Below are positions 24,314 to 35,480 of a DNA stretch of 64,000 nucleotides, piece by piece. The translations under genes and the position numbers were made by a program. The stretch is from Selaginella tamariscina (taxonomy: Eukaryota; Streptophyta; Lycopodiopsida; Selaginellales; Selaginellaceae): assembly GCA_003024785.1 (NCBI GenBank), contig PUQB01000295.1, forward strand, positions 143,161-207,160, in the 5' to 3' direction. The notes below the pieces were generated by a model. It had not been told where the DNA came from and did no database searches. It worked only from the letters and a program-made list of their open reading frames with translations. Numbering within the stretch: the stretch's first letter is position 1; every line of letters starts with the position of its first letter.

Positions 24314-25028
24314 GCAATCGGCTGTGCACATCGAGCATAAAATCATGGAAGCGTATCCTCTTCTTTTTCCATGTTGAAGGCCTGTATAAGAACCTCGTTA
24401 TATGCACTTGTGCATTATATGGATACCTACCCCCTCTCTAGTTACTTACAGTTGTTCATAGAACATGTCCATAACTCAGACCACCAGCTTCTATTTCTGT
24501 AAACAAAACATAGATATTACTCTATGTGAAACTAAACCCATATTTAGCTGTGCTTTTCAGTAAATCGAACAAAGCTTGTAATGCTCTCAAAGCATCTTCC
24601 TACATATAGTTAAATAATGTTATTTCTAATATATATACTTAACGACCATCTTTTAAGTGAGTGTGTGTGTAATGTAACATACCTGATATTTATCCCCTAG
24701 CAAAAGTGTTCCTGACGCTATTCTCCTTTCATACTCCACCAATTGCCTTGTCCGGTTTGTGGGCCTAAGGTTCCAATTGCAAAGCCCCAACTATTCATAA
24801 AAATATTAGAAAATGATCAATGTATGCTATATAATATAATATCGATTTACTTGTGCCCTTCCTGGTATCAATAGTGTTGGTGGTAAGACGCCTGTTTGGA
24901 GATTTCATGTAGAGATTTTACTGATAATTTCCTTCGTTCAAAAAGCTAAATCGCTTGATTTCAATGACTTCTCTATGAGAAAAACTACCAAATGTACGCA
25001 ATACCTCACGATTGATTAAATACCCCAT
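24313..25028 (-). pseudogene. AFG1-like (LACE1-type) AAA ATPase, N-terminal exons, broken
   Basis: Read on the minus strand. The blocks are: 25028-24922 (MGYLINREVLRTFGSFS, a basic presequence-like start); 24891-24851; 24790-24683 (RQLVEYERRIASGTLLLGD); 24599-24538 (EDALRALQALFDLL); 24496-24450 (NRSWWS, then in another frame VMDMFYEQL); and 24381 to about 24313 (PSTWKKKRIRFHDFMLDVHSRLQ). VEYERRIASG and FHDFMLDVHSRLQ are strong AFG1-family signatures. The P-loop (GxxGxGKT), expected between WWS and VMDM, is missing, with a frame change there. The phase of the 24891-24851 block does not fit its neighbours, so its limits are uncertain. The gene stops abruptly at the inverted-repeat arm, and Copia-1 begins 44 bases upstream of the first Met. 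Confidence 0.72.
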
Positions 25029-25072
25029 CTTTCTACTAAAGAGAATATTGAAAGAACCTTTTTCTATTTCCA

Positions 25073-25213
25073 TAAAATAAACCTTATATACATAGATCAT
25101 ATCATTGAGTATCATAAGTATCTACTCTGCACTCATGTGATAAACCGGAGTATCCGAACTAACTCATATCACAATACACTACCGGAGTATCTCAACTAAC
25201 TCATATTATAACA
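25073..25213 (-). repeat. Copia-1 3' LTR
   Basis: 141 bases, from TGTTATAATATGAGTTAG on the minus strand at 25213 to 25073. It matches 29988-30128 with about ten differences. Its end lies 44 bases above the first Met of the AFG1-like 5' half. Confidence 0.9.
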
Positions 25214-25491
25214 CCCCCCTCAACCGAGGACTCCTAGTTGATGCTGCAGCTTGCAGAAAATTGTTTCTCCTAAGGCCTTGGTAAAAATATCAGCTAGTTG
25301 TTGTTTAGTTAAAGGAACATATTCCAGTACAATCACGGATGAAATGATGTTGGATCTCGATATGTTTAGTTCGGGCATGAAACACCAGGTTCTTTGTCAT
25401 GGTAGTGGTACTCTTTGTCATGGTAATGGTACTCTAATTGTCACATAAGAGGGGTGTTGGAGAGAGTTGCTCCTGCTTTAGAGAGCATATG

Positions 25492-26140
25492 TCAAAGCCA
25501 TACCACCTCCCTTACGCAAGAACTAGCGGCTACATATTCGGCTTCAACACTGGATAATGCAACGGTCGTCTGACACTTGCTTCCCCATGAAATAGGAGCT
25601 CTACTGAGAAGATAACACATTCCTATAGTGGAGTGTCGTGAGTTGGAGTCTCTAGCCCAATCAGCATTAGAGTATGCCTGGATCTTCATCATAGGAGTGG
25701 AGCTCTGTTGGTAGGACACACCAAAGGAAAGTGTTCTGCGTAGAGGATCCGTTTGGCAGCAATCCAATGTTCTGTGGTGGGATTGCAGTTGTAGCGACTG
25801 AGAAAGTAGTGGCAAATGTGATGTCTGGACGAGTCAAATTGGCGATGTACAAGAGGCTTCCTATGAGAGATCGGTATCTCATGGGATCTGAAAATGCTTC
25901 ACCTATCTCGGCCTTGAGTTTGCGACCTGTCACCATCGGCGTTGGAGCGGGATTACATCGCTACATTCCAACACTCTTTGAGCAGCTTTTGAATGTTGCG
26001 AACTTGCGTCAACTTGACTGTTCCTCGACATCTATCCCTACTCACTTCCATTCCCAAAAGTTTGGACACGGGGCTGAGGTCCTTTGGCATACCTTGAATG
26101 GAGCAAGCATTTGGAGTCGTTAAGCAATCTTGTGTCATTT
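25492..26140 (-). pseudogene. Copia-1 RNase H and end of reverse transcriptase
   Basis: On the minus strand the RNase H part shows NADWARDSNSRHSTIG, ISWGSKCQTTVALSS and VEAEYVAAS. The preceding part shows YRSLIGSLLYIANLTRPDI and KLLGMEVSRDR, typical of the copia RT-RNase H junction. The reading frame shifts at least twice. RNase H would remove template RNA during reverse transcription. Confidence 0.85.
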
Positions 26141-26961
26141 CCTACCATGAGGCAGTCATCTACATACACTGCAATGATGATGAAGTAATCGTCCAGTTCC
26201 TTGAGGTAGATATTACTATCGGAGTTGAGCTTTACGAACCCTTGTGAGCGAAGGAATGAGTTGATGCAATCATACCATTCTCGGGCTGCCTGCTTAAGGC
26301 CATATACAACCTTTTGTAGCTTCTAGATATATTCCTCACCACCTTCTCCATGGACCTTGAACCCTAGTGCATGTTGCATGTATAGTTTCTCATGTAGTGG
26401 TGCATTGAGGAATGCAGTTTTTACGTCAAGATGATGTGCCTCTAGGTTGAACTGAGTGGTAAACGCCAGAAGAGATATTATGCTTGTAGCCTTGACAATG
26501 GGTGAGAATGTCTCGGTGAAGTGAACTCTTGGTATTTGTGAAAAGCCTTTTGTTACGTACCTGCTTTGTAACGTGATGGTTGGCCATCAATATCAGGAAT
26601 GAGCTTGAATACCCATTACCTTATGACTAGGCTCTCGTCGGACCAAGCGGAAGGTGTCCTTCTCCTTGTGAGACTCCAATTCATCTTGCATGGCTTTAAG
26701 CCATTGCTCCTTTTCACTCCCACTCATTGCTTGTTCGTAAGAAGTTGGCCCTTGACTAATCTCCACCTGAAAAACCTGTTGTGGCTTGTGAGGTCGGGTT
26801 GGATGACCTTCTGCATTCCTCCCAAGGCCAATTGGATCAAACAGCAAGTTTTTTGTTAGACGTTCAACTCCACGAGACCCAATTATTTTGAGAAGTTGAA
26901 GTGATGCATCGAGCTCTTCACTTCCTTGGTCTTTAGTGGATTTTTGTACCTGAACATCCAT
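26141..26961 (-). pseudogene. Copia-1 reverse transcriptase
   Basis: The start of the domain at about 26620-26770 shows SYEQAMSGSEKEQWLKAMQ and then WKLV-like text. The catalytic box YVDDCLMVGND is at about 26135-26166 on the same strand, so the active site has its normal orientation here, unlike Copia-2. Frame changes and at least one stop interrupt it. Confidence 0.85.
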
Positions 26962-27296
26962 TGATCCTGTAGATGTTTCCTATGTGTACATGTTCTCCAG
27001 CTCTAATGGTTGAGCATCTTCTTTTTCATGAGTGTCTTCCTATTCTTGTATTAAACAAGTCCAATCCTCTGGTTCCCATGTTTCTCTGTGTCTTCTGCAG
27101 TCTTGGCCCTTGGTTGTTCATCCCTGTAAACCTTGGTTTCATCAAAGACTATGTCGTTGCTTACTGTCACTTCATAGTATTTGGATCTAACAGTCGATAT
27201 CCCTTCACATTAGGTTCATAACCAACAAGGAACATGAGTTGGCTGCGTGGTTTGAGTTTGCCAAAGTCCAAGCTAAAGATTGACCTATATGCAAGT

Positions 27297-27860
27297 TGTC
27301 ACGACCCGATACAGAATACAGGATTCCGGATACAGGATATGGGTTGCAGGACTTTCCTACAGAATATTCCTACCAGGATTCCGGACACAGGATATGGTTG
27401 CAGGATATTCCTATAGGATATGCCACAGGATATGCCTAGAGGATAAGGGACATGTGGACTCATCTTAGCCTCTGCATGCATGCAGTCACTTTTGCATGCA
27501 TGCAACCACTTTTAGCACCCATGCCTAGATTAGCTCTTGGAGTTGTGAACATAAAAGCTCAACCTAATTGTTGTACAATCAGTTACTCAACACCAGTCTT
27601 ACTACGATCAATCTCGTCTTGTCTTGTTCTTGTCTTGTTTCCTGTCCTGTTCCTGTCTCGCTCCTGTTTCCTGTCCTGCTCCGGGATCTTGTCCTGCTTC
27701 TGTCTGTTCATGGATCTTGTCCTGCGCTTTCCTGTCTTGCTCCTAGATCCGTCTTGTTCCTATTCCTAATTCTTGTCCTGCTCTCGGTCCTGTTCCTGAG
27801 TCAAGCCTTCTTGTCCTTGGAATCCTGTTCTCTTCCTGGTTCCTGGATCGTGGCTTGACA
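27297..27860. mobile_element. solo LTR (564 bp, TG...CA) inside Copia-1, with CAAGT target duplication
   Basis: The insertion starts TGTCACGACCCGATACAG and ends GTGGCTTGACA, and is flanked by the direct repeat CAAGT at 27292-27296 and 27861-27865. It interrupts the integrase coding region of Copia-1: integrase text ends at about 27866 on the minus strand and resumes below 27292 with FLVGYEPNVKGYRLLD. Inside are degenerate direct repeats (ggattccggatacaggatat near 27322, again near 27378) and a (CCTGT)-rich tract at 27620-27850. The TGTCACGACCC start resembles plant Ty3/gypsy LTRs; orientation is unresolved. Confidence 0.9.
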
Positions 27861-27865
27861 CAAGT

Positions 27866-28490
27866 GAGCAAACCTATGGAGTCTACAAACGCCTTGACGT
27901 TGTCCTGACCACATCTCTGCTGGAATCTGTTCAGGCCGTGCTGAGTGTTCCAGAAGATTCTGTGTTTGTACTGTTGTATGTGCTGCTTCAGTCCAGAACG
28001 TCTTTGGGATGCCTGATGACTCAAGGAAGCAATGCACAATGTTGAGGATGGACATGTCTTCCTTCCTGCTGTTCCGTTTTGCTGAGGAGTGTGTGGGCAA
28101 GATCGTTGGTGAACGATGCCTCGCTTAGCTAAAAATGTTTTCACGGCAACTCCTACATATTCCCCACCTGAGTCCGAGCGTAGAACCTTCATCTTGTGGC
28201 TGATGGCTATCTCAACGTAGTTGATGTAGTGGCACAAAACTTGAAAGGCATCGGACTTATGTCATAGGAAGTATACTTCACAGTACCTTGTGTAGTCGTC
28301 AATGAGTATCATCATGTATCTCTTCCCTATTGGGCTGGCTATGCACATGGGTCCGCATACATTTGTGTGGACCAGTTCCAGAGGAGCAGAAGTTGTTGAC
28401 AAAGAGATCTTTATCTCTATTGAGTTTGTTTTCCCAGCATACACCCACAACATGTCTTCATAGGGTCCGCTTTGGTCACATTTATTTTTA
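27866..28490 (-). pseudogene. Copia-1 integrase core, first part
   Basis: The minus strand reads [30 protein letters not shown], then VLRSDSGGEYVG and HTPQQNGTAGR, which are the copia integrase core with D, D and E positions present. A frame change occurs near 28240-28260, and the solo LTR cuts the domain's C-terminal side. Integrase would insert the cDNA copy into the genome. Confidence 0.88.
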
Positions 28491-29039
28491 GCCCGTCAAC
28501 CAGCTTTTCCTTGTGCATGCGGTGGATTAGTAGGAGGTTGGCGTGTTCTAGGCGCTCATGCTAGGCTTGTGTATCCATAGACATGCAGTTACTTGAGAGT
28601 GAGTCTACTTGTGAGCTGGTTGAGACGATGCTGAGTTTATAAGTCTCTAGATTGGGAAAGTTCAAGAATGTTTTTCCATTTGATTGAAGCTTGCATTGAT
28701 CTCTAGAGAAAGCTACATCTATTCCTTCATCTGTTAACTTGGCAACATATACCAATTTTGACTAGTTGGGGAACTAACCAGGCTTCTTTCAACTTCACAG
28801 CTTTCCCTCTCCTACAGGTATCCCAGCATATCCTTTTCCAGCTACTTCTAATAGCATTCTTTCCCACTCTCACTTTCTCCCTGGTTGCTGGAACAAGCTT
28901 TTGAAGTGCTTGACGTTCTTCATCAAGTGTCTCTCACATCTGAATCTAAAGTCAGTTTTTCTATGCATTTCCTGGAGATTTCGGCTTACCCCTTCTTCCA
29001 CTGTCCACCATGTTCTTCAATCTCAACAGATTTGCACTA

Positions 29040-29907
29040 GCGTTTGAACTGAGTCCAAACTGCGATAGCCATTGACAACAGGACAGTTGCTCTTCACGTG
29101 CCCTTCAATCCCACATGCAAAACAAGTCCTGGTGTCCTTTCATTTTCCTGAATTGCCCAGTCCAAGCCGTCCTCAACCACGGCTGCCCACGACCTCGACC
29201 ACAACCTCGATTTGCAAAATGAGCTCTGCAGCTCTTGAGGATTTTGCCTTAGTTGCTCATGCCAAGATTGAGGAGGTTGAGTCGGCTGATGGAGCTCCCT
29301 TCATGAGACCTTGAACTGTTAACTCGGAGTGTAAGGTGTCAACTGCATTTTGGAAGGATTGGCACCCATTGCGGACAATTGTTGCAATGGTTTGAAACAA
29401 GGATCCTTGAAGCAGCTACAAAGCGCAGCACCTTTCTTGATTCTGTATAGAACTGGGTTGTACCTTTCAGACTGGCAAAATTCTCTTGAAGGGAGAGCAT
29501 AGTTGGTCGAAGTCATCTCTGGGTTGAATTTTGCATTGTTGATGTTCACCTCAATCACATTCATCTTTGTGGTTGAAAGCTTGCCGTAATGCTCTAGCAA
29601 ATAACTCCAGACTTCACTTGCTATCTTGGTTCTAATTTCTAGCAGAATGGATTCTGAAAGTTTGGAGTGAATGAGAATAATGGCCTTCTCCTCTTTCATA
29701 TTAGCAGCTGCACTTCCACCATAATCTGGCGAATCCTCTTTCACAACTCCTCTAGTGGCTCCAGTGCCTTGGAGTGACAACCTCCCATACATCCTCCAAC
29801 TTGAGGACGCGAGTCATATCATCTAGCCATGATATGAAGCCTTTAGACCCATCAAGGGTCTTGATGCCTTGGAGAAGGATAAGAGCGACCTTGCTCCCAG
29901 AGGCCAT
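29040..29907 (-). pseudogene. Copia-1 gag (UBN2-type) with CCHC zinc knuckle
   Basis: The minus-strand start is at 29907 (MASGSKVALILLQGIKTLDG), followed by WLDDMTRVLKLEDVW. The capsid part includes ILIHSKLSESILLEI and VWSYLLEHYG. A zinc knuckle (C-F-A-C-G-I-E-G-H-V-K-S-N-C) lies at about 29080-29125. Frameshifts separate these parts. Confidence 0.85.
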
Positions 29908-29987
29908 GGAGCAAGAGTGACTAGGATGAGAACTAATGTGATTCTTGTGAAGAAAAAAAGAGCAATGAGCTCAAGGCTTTGATACCA

Positions 29988-30128
29988 TAGAATAAACCTT
30001 ATATACAGAGATCGTATCATTGAGTATCCTAAGTATCTACTCCGCACTCATGTGATGAATTGGAGTATCCCAACTAACTCATATCACAATACACTATCGG
30101 AGTATCTCAACTAACTCATATTATAACA
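29988..30128 (-). repeat. Copia-1 5' LTR
   Basis: 141 bases beginning TGTTATAATATGAGTTAG at 30128 on the minus strand, followed directly by the initiator-Met primer-binding site below 29988. Confidence 0.92.
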
Positions 30129-33100
30129 TCTACCTACTCAGCATGCTGTTGGCCTCATTCTCAGCATAGAGACAAATAAATTATGACAAAAATGGTCCAA
30201 AATAGGGCAAATTCGTGAAAGAAACAAGAAATCTCTGCCAAAATCAATCTTTTAGCATATCTTGCAGCAAAATCGGTCCAAAGAAGCCTGTTTTCAACAT
30301 ATCATCACTAAAAGAGAAATCTCTTCCACGATTTTCTACAACAATCTTGAAAGAGACGAGAATCAAGCAACATGTGAAAGCCTGCTAGAATCCTTATTGG
30401 ACATATCCTACAATGAGATCCCTAGAGCAGGATTTCAACCTATTTTTCGATTGAAGAACACAAAAACACTTAAGAAATCTTTACCAGCTCCTGCAGATGG
30501 TGCCTTCTTGGATTGACCGCCTAGTGGCACCAAGAACACGAGATGGACCCTGTTTTTCCTCAAGCTTTTTTGCGCCCTAGATCTTGAAAATCAATGGATA
30601 TAATTCAACCACGTTACAGTAGATCCGCACCATTCATATCTCCAGCAAGGACGTTGATTATCATGTTACACATCTCTAATCGATATGATTACATAACAGA
30701 TATTATAACTTAATGTATATATAATATAATTGTGTGTGTGTATATTTGACTACAGTGAGTCAATATTGCACAATAAGGGTTGAAAGAGGAGTGAATAGGT
30801 TTGATTAAGGTATTTATACTAAGTGTTTGTGCCAGGATTAACGTGCTTGCTGCCAGGTAAATCTTGGTGCCCATATTAGATAGCGCCCATATTAGTGTGC
30901 CTAAATCCTAGTGCCCTAGCACCTCCATGGTGAAGTATACGTGGCATATATACGCAGTATATACCATGGAACCTTACATCATCTCCCTCTCAAGACGCAA
31001 TGTCTGCCTATCAAGGTTGTCCTCCTCCTGGATGAGTGTATGCTGGCGAAACGGTAGTAGCCAACACACATGAGTGACATGTTGTGACTCTCGAACACCA
31101 TCACGACGCTTCAAGCGATACACTTGCGTCCCCAACTATTCTTCAAACAATCCATGACCCAACCCAACACAGTTGAAGTCCTGTTTGATCCTTGAGCCTC
31201 AAAAACTTGATGAGAACCAAATCTCCCACTTGATATTGAGGTGGCGTTTAATGTCGTTGATTATAAGTCCTAATGCTGATACTCTTGTGCTCGGGCTAAC
31301 TATTTTCCACCTTGAGAATACAATAAAGGAAGGACTTGGTTCAAATGCTCTAACCACATACACCCATCTTCAATCGCACTGGAATGGATTTCAAAGTGCC
31401 AAACACAACAAAGAAGCTCGGGTGCTATAAACATGCGAGTTTTGAATCCATATCTATAAGGAGTTGCCCATTCAACGTCAACATTACCAATTATGTTCAT
31501 TCCAAAATTAGAAGTTGAAGCTAGAACCAATAGTATGGATGCGTTCATGGATTTGATGTTGAAGGAGCTAATCTCCTTGTTTATGAAAGGCTAGAGTACA
31601 CTCTTGAGGCTGACCACTATGTAGGCATGCCGAAGAAGTTTCATCTAAGAGTGTTGTTGCTGATCACCAAGCGCAATGTGAGCTTTTGAAGCTCTCCAAT
31701 GGTACATATAAACTATTTTGAAGCACCTCATTTGTGACTAAAAAATTTCATTCACCAAGCAGGAAAAATAGTTGTGGACAATGCAAAAGCCCAATGATGC
31801 TTGATGCTAAGCATTTGAAGCATGGTGATATTTTGTGAAATTCCATGGAGCCGGCTGCTCCTCATATTGCAAGCGAAATTAGTACAATTATTTGTCAACT
31901 TAAAGCAATAACATGTCCCTCCCAAAAACAAAATTTTTAAGGGATACAGGTGTGCAAGGGGAGAGCATATTGCTTCGACTTGCTGAAGTATATAGGTATG
32001 AACAAGTTTCCTGCAACTACAATAGTCTCTGATGTATTGTTTGTTCTTGGAACAAAGTGAACTTGCTAGAGTTGTCATCATGCATTTGTTATGTCTAAAT
32101 GTTCTAAAAATGTGCAACGAACACACATTTGGACAAATACTACATGCATGCAAAAGCGAGTCCAAATCGAAAGGTGTATGAACATCCTACTACAACATCG
32201 CACAAACTACATGAAGCGTGATCATCACCCTAACCATCCATTAAGTCAACTTGGGTTCTGGTGAGCTCAAGAGCACCACCATTTTGTGCAATTGTACAGA
32301 CATGCTATGGACAACAAATTTGTAGCATGCTGACTGAGATTACTAGAGTTTTGTTCGACTGGAGCTAAACAAATGGGTGGATAGAAGACACATTGGAACG
32401 CATGTGTGAATTGTGCAACACAGTTGAGGTCCTTTGATTCTAGAAGTTTGGCCCACACCAATTTGTGCTATTGCATGCATTCAGCCGCAGGCACATTGTT
32501 GATGACATTTTCATGTTCGGTTCTTTAGCGAACACGTGGTGCTATAGCTATGAATTTGATTTCATGCCATTGACACAAACAACATTTAGCAGGACAAAAG
32601 CCCACCTGAGGTCCGTACTCTCTATTTTAACAATTGGTTTGTCTTTACTAATGTGGTAGTTGGAGCATGGCTTTCTTTGCGATGATCCAAGAACACATGA
32701 TGCTGAAACAAGATTAACTGCTTCCACCCCAATGGTTGACATTTACACTCAATTAGAATTTTGTGAAACCAGCATCTACGTCAATGTTGGACAAGGTACT
32801 TGTGAAGAACGGCATAGTTGTGGTGATTTCTGGTGAAATCAAAGAGTTAGCACTTGAGCTATGGAGAAATTGCATGGACATGGGATCTGTGAACTTGAGG
32901 AAACACATTTTGGAGACAGGGTGCTTGTCCACATGCAAAGTGGGCAACGAATCAACTAGTTATAGGTCCTAGCTGTAGCATGCCTTGTAGGAATCAATTT
33001 TAAAGTGTCAATATATACAGCCAACGATGCTTTGGCCACAAGGCAGTTTGTATTAAAGGAGCAATTTTCAAGTGCGGAAGTACACACCCAAATAATCAGG

Positions 33101-33770
33101 CATGTTCATTACAAACTTCAAACTTTTTTTTTACATCAAGCTATGTTGACGCAGGTGAAGTTTGTTATGCTCAACTAAGAAATATTTTTCGTTGACTACA
33201 ACAGTCAAATATGTGTTATTTTCAGCAAACTTTAGAAAGTAAGCATTTAAGTTTACTATTGGATTTGAAATTCATTTCTCTTTCCATGTGTAGATACCAT
33301 TGTGTTGATCGTCGTTCTCGCCATGCTATTCACGAAGCCATGTTTTAGCTCTTATCCATTTGATTAGACCTACATTTTATTGGTCAAAGACATTCTAAGG
33401 GAGGTATGTATAGTACCACATACGGACCCATGAATGAAAAAAAAGGCTTCAACATTGCTGTTAAAGTAATCGCAAGCCCGTTTCCAATGCATTTGCAAAT
33501 TGGGGCCGATAGCAATCATGTGTGGATTGAAGCAGGTGATATTGTGGAGATACTTGGAAGGCAAAGTTGCACATGTTCAATCAAGCAATGCTGACACCTG
33601 CACAATGGATGTGCAGTGGCTGATCCAACAACATACTGCATATGATGAGGAGCAGTTAGTACTAGATTTTGCATAACAATTCGAAGCAGAAATGGGCACA
33701 TGTAGAACAATTTGTGTTTTGTGACAAACAAGTAGTAGAGAACGCATTTGTTATTGTTGAGCTTGATGAT
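30129..33770 (-). mobile_element. old transposon-derived region, gypsy-like 3' end at its low-coordinate side
   Basis: Composition is less AT-rich than the surroundings. On the minus strand, at about 31300-31170, drifting frames give LARAQEYQH and then QVGDLVLIKFLRLKDQTGL, resembling the end of a Ty3/gypsy integrase. A purine tract (GAGAGGGAGATGA) at about 30988 is followed by TGTAAGGTTCC, which could be a polypurine tract and LTR start. Between 31600 and 33770 I see no recognisable domain on either strand. Copia-2 is inserted at 33775, and the interrupted sequence resumes at 38237. Confidence 0.5.
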
Positions 33771-33775
33771 GTGGT

Positions 33776-33954
33776 AGATAGAAAACGAGATGTAGAGAAC
33801 CGTTTTTTCTATTCAAGACTGTACAATTACATCTCTTGTTCTACTGCTTATATACACCTGCAGGGTGAATCTCCTGTGATCCCAACAGTCTGACACCCAG
33901 GGATTGTATCGCATCCTATTGTATCTCGTAGTGCTCGATACTTGATTCCTAACA
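33776..33954 (-). repeat. Copia-2 3' LTR
   Basis: 179 bases, near-identical to 38052-38231. It is bounded on its outer side by GTGGT at 33771-33775. Confidence 0.93.
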
Positions 33955-33962
33955 CTCCCTCC

Positions 33963-34764
33963 TCAAGCTGAAATTCCTAACGAGGATCTCAGCTTGAAGA
34001 AAACATTCTCCGACAGTGGTTTGGTGAAGATATTAGCCAACTGTCTGGAGGAGGGAACGTATTCGAACACTATCTCCCCATCCGCCACCTTCTCCCGTAT
34101 GAAGTGATGGCGGATCTCTATATGTTTCCTCTGCGCGTGAAGAACTGGATTTCTCGTCATCGCAATTGTGCTTTTGTTGTCACAGCTCAAACGGTGGATC
34201 GTGTTGCTGATGACGAAGTTCTGTGAGCATACGTCTCAGCCAGATGATTTCTTTGGCAGCTGTCGATGCGGCTACGTACTCAGCTTCAACACTTGAAAGT
34301 GCCACAGAAGTCTGTTTCTGGCTCAACCACGAGACAAGTGCTCCGCTTAGCAAGCAACACATGCCAGTGGTGGAAACGCGTGAGTCTGGATCGCCAGCCC
34401 AGTCGGCATCAGTAAAAGCTTGAAACACCATGGAACTTCTGGTGTTCTTGGAGTACAGCAAACCGAAGTGACGAGTTCCTTGTAAATACCTGAGGACTCT
34501 TTTGGCAGCGTGCCAATGATCTTGGAGAGGCCCTGAGTTGAAGCAGTTAAGAACTCCCACAGCAAACGAGATGTCAGGTGGGTGGTGTTCGCTAGTGAGA
34601 AGCCCACCTACCAGGGACCAATACAAACTTGGATTCTCAAACACATGCGTGCCTTCACGTACCAGCTTCCGGCATGTGACCATCGGAGTTGGAGTAGGCC
34701 GACAGTTGAGCATGTTGAAATGCTCTAGTAGTTCATTGATATATTGAGGTTGGTTGAGCTTCAC
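33963..34764 (-). pseudogene. Copia-2 RNase H region
   Basis: The minus strand gives FTDADWAGDPDSRVSTTG, LVSWLSQKQTSVALSS, VEAEYVAAS and then, in a second frame below 34190, CDNKSTIAMTRNPV, KHIEIRHHFIREKV and NIFTKPL. These are standard C-terminal copia pol motifs. One frame change lies near 34180-34190. Confidence 0.92.
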
Positions 34765-35480
34765 TGTTTCGGCAGTTTCATTTTGTTCTACCTAAATGCC
34801 AACGATCTTCTCCACTGGTCCAAGGTTCGAGAGCTGATACCGTTGACTCATAAGCTCCTTAAGACCTCTGAGGGCTTCCTAGTCATTACTATATACGTCA
34901 ACGACTGTTTGCTCATTAGCAGCAGCCAGGCCCTTCTGATAGAGGTTTCCATCAGAGTCGAGTTTGGTAAAGCCATGCTCACGTAGAAAGCTGTCGATAC
35001 ACCTATACCACTCTCTCGACGCTTGCTTGAGACCATATACTGCTCGTTGGAGCTGACATATAAGCTTCTCTCTGTTAGCTCCTGCCTGCTCGAAGCCTTC
35101 GAGTTGTGTCATGAAGAGCTTCTCTTTGAGAGGCGAATGCTTGCGGATTTGACAGTGGGTGAGAAGGTCTTGTCAAAGTGCAGTCCCGGCACCTAGGAGA
35201 ATCCTTTGGCAATAAAGCGAGCCTTGAATCGCTTGACTGTATTGTCCGCGTTCAGTACTTTCTTGAAGACCCAGCATCCTCCGATGACCTGTTGGTGTGG
35301 TTCTTCCAGAACAAGTGTGAAGGTTTGGTTGGCTCGATGAGAGTCAAGTTCATCCTGCATGGCCTTCATCCACTCCGCAGCTTCAGGTGAGCTCTGTGCC
35401 TCGTGAAAGTTGTTCGAAGTTGACGCCTTTGGTTGAGTGACCAGTAATGCCTTGGGTTTGGAATCCGAGTTGGTTTACCT
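34765..35480 (-). pseudogene. Copia-2 reverse transcriptase with inverted active-site block
   Basis: Minus-strand RT text includes ICQLQRAVYGLKQASREWY and DSDGNLYQKG above 34930, and EALRGLKELMSQRYQL below 34879, all in one frame. The catalytic block expected between them is absent from the minus strand and is found instead on the plus strand of 34879-34929 (IYVNDCLLIS). A stop also results at the lower junction. The RT is non-functional as it stands; the motif also reads VND rather than VDD. Confidence 0.88.

Larger units (their letters stand above)
25073..30128 (-). mobile_element. Ty1/copia retrotransposon Copia-1 (whole, degenerate)
   Basis: Two 141-bp LTRs (25073-25213 and 29988-30128) flank a minus-strand copia pol. 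The order gag, integrase, RT, RNase H reads from high to low coordinates. A primer-binding site complementary to initiator tRNA-Met (TGGTATCAAAGC) abuts the LTR at 29987. The LTRs differ at about ten positions by my alignment, so the copy is old. The five bases outside each LTR (ttcca, tctac) do not match, so no target duplication survives. Several frameshifts and stops interrupt the frames. A foreign solo LTR splits the integrase region. Confidence 0.92.

Noticed and set aside
24207..24407. Separate small minus-strand gene
   Set aside because: Its upper half is an AFG1-like exon (PSTWKKKRIRFHDF) and its lower half is inverted-repeat arm; it is a chance read-through.
25731..26123. Plus-strand open frame of 130 codons
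   Set aside because: Antisense of the Copia-1 RNase H/RT region, which has clear family motifs on the minus strand.
27320..27440. CRISPR-like array suggested by repeated aggatatg/ggattcc phrases
   Set aside because: The repeats are short, uneven and within an LTR of a plant retroelement; there are no uniform spacers.
31752..32165. 137-codon minus-strand open frame
   Set aside because: It lies in decayed transposon DNA, has no domain I can name, and does not continue the integrase frame below it.
34744..34986. Plus-strand gene suggested by a YVND-containing frame
   Set aside because: The RT-like residues occupy only the 51-bp inverted block inside a minus-strand copia element; the rest of the frame is antisense.
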